Positions 52,650-59,639 of a stretch of 64,000 nucleotides of DNA are shown here, piece by piece (within the stretch, counting starts at the first letter, position 1; every line of letters begins with the position of its first letter). The DNA is from CAZWCE01 sp964632505 (GTDB lineage Bacteria > Planctomycetota > Planctomycetia > Pirellulales > Thermoguttaceae). The stretch is taken from NCBI GenBank assembly GCA_964632505.1, contig CAZWCE010000006.1, positions 1 through 64,000 on the forward strand. Direction: 5' to 3'. Both the position numbers and the translations under genes were made by a program. The notes under the pieces were generated by a model. That model saw nothing but the letters and a program-made list of their open reading frames with translations, was not told the origin of the DNA and searched no databases.

Positions 52650-53651
52650 TTACCCGGCGCCGGAGAGGATGATCAGCGCCAGTCCAAAGATATACCCCAG
52701 GAACATCAGCGCCAAGAGCCAGTTGGTTTTCTTCGGCGCCGCGACGAATTCCTTCCAGATGAACACGCCCCAGAGCGCGGCGATCAAGGTGGCCCCCTGA
52801 CCGAGACCGTAGGAGATGGCGGGTCCGGCCACGCCGAAGGCGATGATGCTCAACATCATTCCCAGTGCCCAGATGCCGCCTCCAACGACACCCCAGAGAT
52901 GATCGCGGGGAGTCCCTTGGCCGTATTCGCGGATCGACAGTGGAGGTCCCTGTACGGGACGCGCCATGAGAATCGAGTTGAAGAGGAAGTTGCTCACCAG
53001 CATTCCGGTGGAGAAGCAGACCATGGCGGTGTAGGGGCTCAGTTTGCCGGCGGCCATTTCCTTGAAGTCGTCGGCCATGCTGCCGGCGACGAAGCGGTAG
53101 AAGAAGGCCATGAGTACACCGCAGAGAATGGCGAGTCCCAGTCCCTTGCTGGTGTTTTTTTTCGTTTCCCCGGGGATGGTGCGGTAGGCCAAGGCATCGA
53201 GCACGATGGCGATGACGACCAGCCCCACTCCGAGCGATAAGATACGGGGATCGCCCTTGGGTTGTTCCAGATAATTGACAAGCACGCCAAGCGCCAGCGC
53301 GATGCCGATGCCCACCGGAAAGGCGACCGACATGCCGGCGATCGCGATTGAGGCGACCAGCAGAATATTGGCGGCGTTGAAGACGATTCCTCCGAGAAAC
53401 GCCGAGAAGAGATTCGAGAGATCGGCCTGGGAAAGGTCGGCCAAGAAGCTCCGACCATATTCACCCGTGCTGCCGAGGGTGAATGCGAACACGAGCGAAG
53501 CGAGAAAGACGCCGATGACGTAGTCCCAGTAGAACAGCTCGAAGCGCCACCGGCTGCCGGCCAATTTCTGGGTGTTCGCCCACGATCCCCAGCAGAGCAT
53601 CGTCACCACACACAACACCACCGCCACGGAATACCGCTCTACGATCAACAT
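52650..53651 (-). CDS. Sugar transporter of the GRP/DMT family
   Basis: 333 residues with about ten membrane spans: SVAVVLCVVTMLCWGSWANT, FYWDYVIGVFLASLVFAF, GIVFNAANILLVASIAI and so on. The opening CWGSWANT, repeated glycine-rich spans and the gene length fit the glucose/ribose porter (GRP) group of the drug/metabolite superfamily, such as RbsU and GlcU. Transport is expected to be driven by protons or diffusion rather than ATP. The gene is upstream of ribokinase on the same strand, so ribose is the most likely substrate. Start: ATG at 53651 with AGGGAAAT upstream, weak. Substrate inferred from context. Confidence 0.85.
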   Translation of the reverse strand: MLIVERYSVAVVLCVVTMLCWGSWANTQKLAGSRWRFELFYWDYVIGVFLASLVFAFTLGSTGEYGRSFLADLSQADLSNLFSAFLGGIVFNAANILLVASIAIAGMSVAFPVGIGIALALGVLVNYLEQPKGDPRILSLGVGLVVIAIVLDALAYRTIPGETKKNTSKGLGLAILCGVLMAFFYRFVAGSMADDFKEMAAGKLSPYTAMVCFSTGMLVSNFLFNSILMARPVQGPPLSIREYGQGTPRDHLWGVVGGGIWALGMMLSIIAFGVAGPAISYGLGQGATLIAALWGVFIWKEFVAAPKKTNWLLALMFLGYIFGLALIILSGAG

Positions 53652-54080
53652 GATTTCCCTCCCCGGAAAGAATTTGCCCGAGCGATCTCCCCGATCAACC
53701 GAATCGAGAGCCCTTCGACCGCATGTCGAGCATGCTTTCCGGCAAGGGGTCGTCTCTTATGGTCGATGAGTGGTGAATCGCCCTCAAAGAAGTGCGTGAA
53801 GAATTCGTCTCTTATCGTATACGACCGGAGAGAGGATTTCAATTTTCCACGTCAAGATTTCCCACCACCGTCGACAACTCGCGATTCTGCAAGAGACTGA
53901 AAGGAAAACGGTACGGTATTCATCTCCAGGTGGTTCGAATGGATCGAGAGAAGGGAGGTTCGGGGAAATCATCGCCCCCGGCATAAAAAAAGCCGAGGTG
54001 GGAGGTCCTCGGCTGTTCTTATCGTTTCCGGACGTCGGTTCAACGGGATCTCCCGAAAACGACGGGCGGTATGTCGGCGA
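53652..54080. other. Intergenic region with an intrinsic terminator
   Basis: About 430 bp between two leftward genes. It contains the terminator at 53984-54014 and an unassigned AT-rich part at 53800-53900. No gene is supported. Confidence 0.6.
53984..54014 (-). terminator. Intrinsic terminator after the SHD1 gene
   Basis: AGCCGAGG (53991-53998) pairs perfectly with CCTCGGCT (54007-54014) with an 8-base loop, followed on the minus strand by eight T residues. It lies about 67 bp after the stop of the leftward SHD1-domain gene. Confidence 0.85.
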
Positions 54081-55016
54081 TCACTCCTTGAATAGCCTCC
54101 TTATGCCCACGACCCGATATCCGGGATAGCGGGAAGCGACTTTCGCCATGGCGACGCGGCTGGAATTTCCGGAGACGATGACCTGTTTCAGCGGCGCGTT
54201 CATGTTCATTCTCGGCATGAGATTCACCTGCCACTGCGGGATGCCGAAGGCGGTCTCGATCCAGAGCTGGTTCGCCTTCATGTTCAGGGCCCGTTCCTGT
54301 TCGTCCAATCGTGCCCGGGCACGCAGATAAAGCGACATTTCGCTGGCGTATTTATCGGCTTCGTCGCTACGATTTTTGTTCTCCTGGGCGGCGAGCCATT
54401 CCTCGTAGCCGGGGCGAAGATAGACCTGGTCGGCCTTGGAGAACATGAAGAAAGGTGCGGTGAAGAAGGAGCCGTCTTCCAGTTTGAGGATGACGCCGTC
54501 GGCCTGCAACCGCGCCCGCGCGTTGGGCTGGTCGGCGAGCCAATCTTCCAGATCCTCGGCGTTCACCAACGGCTGGTTGGCGGCCCGGGAAGCCATCTCC
54601 TGGACCATGTACTGCTGCCAGTTCATCAGGTCCTCGTACGCTTGTCCGTCGACCATGACGTCGCCGTTTCGTCGCACGACCGTCAGCCTCTTCCGGGCAA
54701 AGTCGTGAACGAGAGCGGTGATTTTCCGCCCGTCCTTCAGATGCCAAACGCGGTACGCCTCGGGCGAATCTTCGTGGATCTGCTTCGCCTCCTCACTCTG
54801 GAGGAACTGTTGGTCTTGTTCCGAAAGGGCATCGATCGGCACGGTGACCAAACGACCACCTTCCTTTTTCAAGACGACCGACTGCTGATCATAGTCGACC
54901 AGCTCGGCCTCGACGGTATGTTCGCCACTCTGATCGGTCCAGGTCCGCAACTCGGCCGCGTACAGCGGCACGGTTATCGGCAGAACCAGGAGGGCAAGGA
55001 TGATTTTCTTGATCAT
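54081..55016 (-). CDS. Exported SHD1-domain protein
   Basis: 311 residues. A signal peptide (about 1-20, IILALLVLPITVPLYA) is followed at about 23-75 by an SHD1 (SLA1 homology 1) domain: LRTWTDQSGEHTVEAELVDY and VVLKKEGGRLVTVPIDALSE, the form common in planctomycetes. A second, looser SHD1-like repeat follows (VWHLKDGRKITALVHDFARK, about 90-140). The rest contains a helical segment with a predicted coiled coil (about 225-255) and a C-terminal beta region. Such proteins are exported; their molecular role is unknown. The gene stands alone with its own predicted promoter and a good terminator. Confidence 0.85.
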   Translation of the reverse strand: MIKKIILALLVLPITVPLYAAELRTWTDQSGEHTVEAELVDYDQQSVVLKKEGGRLVTVPIDALSEQDQQFLQSEEAKQIHEDSPEAYRVWHLKDGRKITALVHDFARKRLTVVRRNGDVMVDGQAYEDLMNWQQYMVQEMASRAANQPLVNAEDLEDWLADQPNARARLQADGVILKLEDGSFFTAPFFMFSKADQVYLRPGYEEWLAAQENKNRSDEADKYASEMSLYLRARARLDEQERALNMKANQLWIETAFGIPQWQVNLMPRMNMNAPLKQVIVSGNSSRVAMAKVASRYPGYRVVGIRRLFKE

Positions 55017-55260
55017 TTTTCACTCGCTTTCTGTGCACTTGCGTCTCCCACGAAACGGAGGAGAGGAATCGCCCGCTCTCCGTAAGGACGAGCCTCTCCT
55101 TCCCGGGATCGGGCCGGTAAAATGGGCTCGGCTCCCTTGGCTCGCGGTGTTGCTGGGTCCATGAAATCGGTCTCCTTGGGTGCACGCCAAAAAAGAGTGG
55201 TTCCAATTCATGACGGTGAGCTGGAAGCCCGAAAAAAGTTCGGCGCTCCCAACTTCATGC

Positions 55261-55288
55261 ATTATACCGGTTATGTCGGAATTCGCAA
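55261..55288 (-). promoter_or_regulatory. Predicted promoter of the SHD1-domain gene
   Basis: A perfect TATAAT (55266-55261) lies 16 bp downstream of TTGCGA (55288-55283) on the minus strand. A leader of about 240 nt would precede the ATG at 55016. Confidence 0.5.
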
Positions 55289-55543
55289 AGGTAAGCCCCG
55301 GGGCGAGGGGGGATTTCTTCTCATCGCATGCGCCAAGTCGCCTATTATTATAGGAAGACGACTCCAGAGAGAGAATCGGAGAAAACGCAATTTTTTACAG
55401 AAATGCAGAATTGACGGAAGTGCCTTGGAAATAAGAGCTTTCGCGAAACCGGGTTGGATTTTGCTCGGTGTCGCTTCGAGGGGATTCCTTCGAAACACTC
55501 TGTGATCCAGAAGCGCTTGTCGATACGTTTCTCGAAGGGAATG

Positions 55544-56027
55544 GCGAAAAAAAAAGCCGGGCACCCCTGCAAGGGCACCCGGCTTTTTCGGTCGAAGACA
55601 TGGGGGAATCACGCTTTGGAATCGGGCTTTTCAGCTCCTCGCGCGTCCCTTGTCCGCGAGAAGGTTATGGCTCCTTCGGCAGATCGATCACCAGATCCTT
55701 GGTCGGCTCGGTGACTTCGATCTCGATCGGGGTTCCGTCTTCGCCGTGGGCCTGGACGATCTTCTGGATATTCTCGGTCGCCTGGGCGCCTTCGGCATCG
55801 GGGACCCAAACGAAGGTGACATCGTGGGTTCCCGGCTCGACTCCCATTTCGTCGATCGTGTAGAAGAGCTTGAAGGAACCGTCTTCTTTCGTCGTGGCCT
55901 GGCTCGGGCGGTTTCCACCATGGGGCACCGGATCGAACGTGATCGAAAGCCCCGAGACCGGCTCGCCTTCATAGAGCACCTTTCCCTCGACGGGCACCAC
56001 GGAACTGCTCTCGCAGCCAACGAACAA
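55544..56027. repeat. 484-bp duplicated segment, copy 1
   Basis: This segment is repeated at 57300-57782 with two substitutions (both just after the terminator) and one A fewer in the homopolymer. It includes the terminator and the whole mature part of the lipoprotein gene. Identity ends inside the signal peptide, exactly at the lipobox (LFVGC), so the signal peptides of the two genes are unrelated. Confidence 0.95.
55547..55588 (-). terminator. Intrinsic terminator of DUF1559-lipoprotein unit 1
   Basis: GCCGGG and CCCGGC with an inner GGG/CCC pair form a stable hairpin around CCTGCAAG. On the minus strand it is followed by nine T residues. The five T residues on the other side could let it work in both directions. 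Confidence 0.85.
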
Positions 56028-56081
56028 TACGGAGCATAGCCCTATCAACAGCAGAAAAAAGCTGATTGCGGATCGTTTCAT
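55665..56081 (-). CDS. Small lipoprotein, copy 1
   Basis: 138 residues. A lipoprotein signal peptide (MKRSAISFFLLLIGLCSVLFVGC) ends at the lipobox with Cys23. The mature part starts SSSVVPVEGKVLYEGEPVSG, the pattern of transthyretin/carboxypeptidase-regulatory-like domains in planctomycete lipoproteins that follow DUF1559 genes. Its later part has EDGSFKLFYTIDEMGVEPGT. A role in the outer envelope, possibly binding or stabilising a partner, is inferred. The gene follows the DUF1559 gene after 33 bp and is ended by a terminator. The mature part is identical to the second copy at 57420. Confidence 0.85.
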   Translation of the reverse strand: MKRSAISFFLLLIGLCSVLFVGCESSSVVPVEGKVLYEGEPVSGLSITFDPVPHGGNRPSQATTKEDGSFKLFYTIDEMGVEPGTHDVTFVWVPDAEGAQATENIQKIVQAHGEDGTPIEIEVTEPTKDLVIDLPKEP

Positions 56082-56114
56082 CTTTTCATTCCTTTTCCGA
56101 TTCTTCGTATCAAA

Positions 56115-57059
56115 TTATTCGTCGGGGAAAGTTTTCGTTTCCCCTTGGTGGATGGTGAAGGTGTTGCGGTAGACGTTGAAGTTGATGGTTTCGGAGAGGA
56201 AATGGGTGCTTCCGTCCATCATCGTCACGTTCAGACCACCGGGATGGAAACTTCGCCCCGACCGAGTTTCCCGGCAATTGACCGAGTTCGGGGGAAAACG
56301 GCAGGCTTCATGGGAGACCACGTACCCCTGCGTGGCGTGGTTAACCCAGAAGAAAGGGTTGGTTCCTGAAGTGACCCAGTCGCCATGGCGATTGCGCCAG
56401 TAGTGTGCGGCTTCGAGCATCATGAAGCTGTTCGAGGTTCCGTCGATGATTTCTCCCATCGCCTTCCCGCTGTTGATATGGAAAGGACCTCGCGATCGGG
56501 ACCGTTCGCAGCAGCCGTTGCTCCCGTTGACACCGTAGTCCTTGTGATTCCGGGAATGTTCGAACGGATTCGGAGCCGACGGACATTTGAAAATCGAGGG
56601 CATGTTTCTGGCGACGAATTCGTTTGCGGGATCTCCGACGTTAGGGTTGGTTTCGCCATTGTGCCAGGAGCAACCGCCGGGATGCTCCGACCACGCCTGC
56701 CTCGTGAAGTCGACCTCTTCATAGAGCGCCTGTTGTTCCATAAACGGCAGAATGAATAAAGGCCAACCGATCGATCCGCAGCAAATGCCGGGGTTGCCGT
56801 ATTGGTGGCAGGCCCCGTTGTCCTTCCACTCCTGCTGGACGATATTCCCCGGAGGGAATTCCTTGTGGGTGTCGTGGTAGTTGTGGAAGGCCAGTGCGAA
56901 CTGCTTCATGTTGTTGGTGCACTGCATCCGGCGAGCCGCTTCCCGAGCTGCCTGAACCGCCGGTAATAAGAGGGCAATCAAGATACCGATAATGGCAATG
57001 ACCACCAACAGTTCGACCAGCGTGAAACCGGTCTTTTCTCGTCTTGCACGTGACATCAT
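56115..57059 (-). CDS. DUF1559 protein with prepilin-type N-terminus, copy 1
   Basis: 314 residues. The N-terminal GFTLVELLVVIAIIGILIAL is the prepilin cleavage/methylation motif. Processing would occur after Gly11, leaving Phe at the new end, with a hydrophobic helix for assembly. The rest is the DUF1559 (SBP_bac_10) domain: MQCTNNMKQFALAFHNYHDT, then GICCGSIGWPLFILPFMEQQ and the C-terminal FHPGGLNVTMMDGSTHFL, with conserved cysteines. Such proteins are expanded in planctomycetes and are thought to be pilin- or pseudopilin-like surface structures. The start is preceded by a strong AGGAGGAG. It heads a unit with a lipoprotein. A paralog lies at 57874. Confidence 0.92.
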   Translation of the reverse strand: MMSRARREKTGFTLVELLVVIAIIGILIALLLPAVQAAREAARRMQCTNNMKQFALAFHNYHDTHKEFPPGNIVQQEWKDNGACHQYGNPGICCGSIGWPLFILPFMEQQALYEEVDFTRQAWSEHPGGCSWHNGETNPNVGDPANEFVARNMPSIFKCPSAPNPFEHSRNHKDYGVNGSNGCCERSRSRGPFHINSGKAMGEIIDGTSNSFMMLEAAHYWRNRHGDWVTSGTNPFFWVNHATQGYVVSHEACRFPPNSVNCRETRSGRSFHPGGLNVTMMDGSTHFLSETINFNVYRNTFTIHQGETKTFPDE

Positions 57060-57121
57060 TCGCTCCTCCTAGAAAGAGTGAAAAAGAATAAAAAAACTTC
57101 GCTTCGCGAAACCTCGATTGG

Positions 57122-57151
57122 ATGCTAACGCCGTTTCTTCAATGATGTCAA
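57122..57151 (-). promoter_or_regulatory. Predicted promoter of DUF1559 unit 1
   Basis: A perfect TTGACA (57151-57146) and TAGCAT (57127-57122) are 18 bp apart on the minus strand. The leader before the ATG at 57059 would be about 55 nt. Confidence 0.5.
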
Positions 57152-57299
57152 TTACTTAGGCTTCTGAAAGGCATGCTTTCAATATGACGATTTTCCAACA
57201 TAAATGCAACAGAAGATCAACACGAGAAGGATTTTTTTTGAAAAAGCTGAAAAAAATCCACAGGACGTTTTTTCCCAATGCGGGTACATCAAAATTTGC

Positions 57300-57782
57300 G
57301 CGAAAAAAAAGCCGGGCACCCCTGCAAGGGCACCCGGCTTTTTCGGTCGAAGGCATAGGGGAATCACGCTTTGGAATCGGGCTTTTCAGCTCCTCGCGCG
57401 TCCCTTGTCCGCGAGAAGGTTATGGCTCCTTCGGCAGATCGATCACCAGATCCTTGGTCGGCTCGGTGACTTCGATCTCGATCGGGGTTCCGTCTTCGCC
57501 GTGGGCCTGGACGATCTTCTGGATATTCTCGGTCGCCTGGGCGCCTTCGGCATCGGGGACCCAAACGAAGGTGACATCGTGGGTTCCCGGCTCGACTCCC
57601 ATTTCGTCGATCGTGTAGAAGAGCTTGAAGGAACCGTCTTCTTTCGTCGTGGCCTGGCTCGGGCGGTTTCCACCATGGGGCACCGGATCGAACGTGATCG
57701 AAAGCCCCGAGACCGGCTCGCCTTCATAGAGCACCTTTCCCTCGACGGGCACCACGGAACTGCTCTCGCAGCCAACGAACAA
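57300..57782. repeat. 484-bp duplicated segment, copy 2
   Basis: See copy 1 at 55544-56027. Only two base substitutions and one A fewer in the A-run were found by eye. The mature lipoprotein sequences are identical, while the flanking DUF1559 genes are clearly diverged. Confidence 0.95.
57303..57343 (-). terminator. Intrinsic terminator of DUF1559-lipoprotein unit 2
   Basis: Same hairpin as at 55547-55588 (GCCGGG/CCCGGC with inner GGG/CCC), followed on the minus strand by eight T residues. Confidence 0.85.
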
Positions 57783-57839
57783 AGCAACGACGATTAAGCT
57801 GATCGCCGGAAACCACCGGCTCATCTTAGTTGGTATCAT
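57420..57839 (-). CDS. Small lipoprotein, copy 2
   Basis: 139 residues. The signal peptide (MIPTKMSRWFPAISLIVVA, then LFVGC) differs completely from copy 1, while everything from the lipobox onward is identical in protein and almost so in DNA. The domain pattern (VEGKVLYEGEPVSGLSITFD) and context are as for copy 1. It follows the second DUF1559 gene after 34 bp and precedes a terminator. Identity that begins exactly at the lipobox suggests gene conversion rather than simple tandem duplication. Confidence 0.85.
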   Translation of the reverse strand: MIPTKMSRWFPAISLIVVALFVGCESSSVVPVEGKVLYEGEPVSGLSITFDPVPHGGNRPSQATTKEDGSFKLFYTIDEMGVEPGTHDVTFVWVPDAEGAQATENIQKIVQAHGEDGTPIEIEVTEPTKDLVIDLPKEP

Positions 57840-57873
57840 TGGTTAGATGTCCCTTTCAGACTTTGTGTAGGGA

Positions 57874-58821
57874 TTATTCGCTTGGGAACGTTTTCACTTC
57901 ACCTCCGTGGATGGTGAAGGTATTGCGGTAGACGTTGAAGTTGATGGTTTCGGAGAGAAATTGCGTGCTGCCGTCCATCATCGCCACGTTCAGGCCGCCT
58001 GGATGGAAACTCCGAGCCGAACGGGTTTCCCGGCAGTTGACCGAGTTCGGCGGGAAGTTGCAGGCTTCACGATAGACCACGTAACCGGCCGTGGCGTGAT
58101 TGACCCAGAAGAAGGGATTGGTCGGATGATCGACCCAGTCGCCATGACGATCGCGCCAGTAGTGGCAGGCCTCCAGCATCATGAAGCTGTTCGAGGTTCC
58201 GTCGATGATATCGCCCATCGTTTTTCCGCTGTTGACATGGAAAGGTCCGTTGGAGCGATAGCGTTCGCAACAGCCGTTGCAGCCGTTGACGCCGTAATCC
58301 TTGTGATTCTTTGATTCCTCGAACGGCTTGGGCGACGAGGGGCATTTGAAGACCTCGGGCATGTTCGAGGCCGCATAGCGATTCGCTTCATCGGCGAAGG
58401 GGGGTTGTCCTTCCTGGCCGTCGTGATAGGAATGCTCCCCCGGGTCGGCCGCCCAGGCTTGGCGTGTGAAGTCGACTCGTTCGTAGAGGGCTGTTTGTTC
58501 CATAAACGGCAGAATGAACGGGGCCCACCCGATCGAGCCGCAGCAGATGCCCGGGTTGCCGTATTGATGGCAGGCGCCGTTGTCTTTCCAGTCTTGCTGG
58601 ACGATGTTCCCCGGGGGGAATTTCTTGTGGGTGTCGTGGTAGTTGTGGAAGGCCAGTCCGAATTGTTTCATGTTGTTGGTGCACTGCATACGGCGGGCCG
58701 CCTCCCGAGCCGCTTGAACGGCGGGAAGCAATAAGGCGATAAGAATGCCGATGATCGCGATCACCACCAACAATTCGACCAGCGTAAAACCGCCCTTTTC
58801 TCTTCTCGTTTGCAACATCAT
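57874..58821 (-). CDS. DUF1559 protein with prepilin-type N-terminus, copy 2
   Basis: 315 residues. As in the first copy, the prepilin motif GFTLVELLVVIAIIGILIAL lies at residues 10-29 and the DUF1559 domain follows, with MQCTNNMKQFGLAFHNYHDT, GICCGSIGWAPFILPFMEQT and FHPGGLNVAMMDGSTQFL. Differences to copy 1 are scattered over the whole length. The frame is open 71 codons further up, but AAAGGAACAG directly before the ATG at 58821 and the position of the prepilin motif fix the start. It heads the second DUF1559-lipoprotein unit. Confidence 0.92.
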   Translation of the reverse strand: MMLQTRREKGGFTLVELLVVIAIIGILIALLLPAVQAAREAARRMQCTNNMKQFGLAFHNYHDTHKKFPPGNIVQQDWKDNGACHQYGNPGICCGSIGWAPFILPFMEQTALYERVDFTRQAWAADPGEHSYHDGQEGQPPFADEANRYAASNMPEVFKCPSSPKPFEESKNHKDYGVNGCNGCCERYRSNGPFHVNSGKTMGDIIDGTSNSFMMLEACHYWRDRHGDWVDHPTNPFFWVNHATAGYVVYREACNFPPNSVNCRETRSARSFHPGGLNVAMMDGSTQFLSETINFNVYRNTFTIHGGEVKTFPSE

Positions 58822-59253
58822 CTGTTCCTTTACAAAAGGTGGGAAAAATAAAAGCGCTCGTTTATCGAGCATTGCAAAAGGTCGAGGGAAACGAGGCTCG
58901 CGATATTCTAAGAACGATGGCCTCGAAAGGTATTGGCAGGAAAGTTCAATATGCGCTTTTTGGTTGTCGGTTTCAAGAGGAAAGCCGACTTCTTTTTGGA
59001 AAAACCGAATTTGTCGTGGATATTCTTCGAGCATGAAAAAGGGAATGAATCAGGCGACTTCTCGTCTCATCATCGACATAGAAAATAAAGAGGGTGACGG
59101 TCGGTTGCGAGAAGATAGGCGAAAAAACATCATAAGAGAGACGCAAAAAAAAGCCCCCGCGACCATGATCGGCGGGGGCTGGGAAGAATCCGAAGGCTCA
59201 CATCTTCGCGGACCGTTGAGCAACGGACGACAGGGGCAATGGAGCGCTTTGAG
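58822..59253. other. Intergenic region upstream of DUF1559 unit 2
   Basis: About 430 bp between the second DUF1559 gene and the tRNA gene. It holds the intrinsic terminator at 59145-59180 and probably the promoter of the DUF1559 unit, for which no good boxes were found. No gene is supported. Confidence 0.6.
59145..59180 (-). terminator. Intrinsic terminator after the tRNA gene
   Basis: AGCCCCCGC (59152-59160) pairs perfectly with GCGGGGGCT (59172-59180); on the minus strand eight T residues follow. It lies about 75 bp after the 3' end of the tRNA-Asn gene and probably ends its transcript. Confidence 0.85.
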
Positions 59254-59326
<73 letters not shown>

Positions 59327-59639
59327 ATGTGTTTCCCGAACGGATCCATCCAAGCAGGTTGGCCCGGCGGATCGGACCGACTTGGCGCGTTCAGAAGGGA
59401 AAAAGGATCTCTACGATCCTCGAAACCGTGCGGGGAATGCTACCGGAAGTAGGAAATCATGGGAACCATTCCCCTTCAATGGAGTAAGAGATTTTACAAC
59501 GAAATTTCGAACGCGACAAGGGGAAAAACAATTTTTCCGGCAGATTCTCGCCGGTCGATAAGCGTCGGAGATCGATGGGGGGATCCCACTCCCTTTTTTT
59601 CGGGGGCGTCTTTGTCTGATGCGTAAGCTGTTCCGCCGA
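59327..59639. other. Intergenic region between tRNA and hybrid kinase
   Basis: 313 bp upstream of the tRNA and downstream of the hybrid kinase gene. No gene, clear terminator or promoter is recognised. Confidence 0.5.

Larger units (their letters stand above)
55017..55664. other. Intergenic region with promoter and terminator
   Basis: About 650 bp between the SHD1 gene and the first lipoprotein gene, both leftward. It contains a predicted promoter for the SHD1 gene (55261-55288) and the terminator of the lipoprotein unit (55547-55588). Several overlapping frames exist, none with family content. Confidence 0.6.
57060..57419. other. Intergenic region between the two DUF1559 units
   Basis: About 360 bp containing the predicted promoter of the first DUF1559 unit (57122-57151) and, further right, the terminator of the second unit (57303-57343). 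No gene is supported. Confidence 0.6.
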
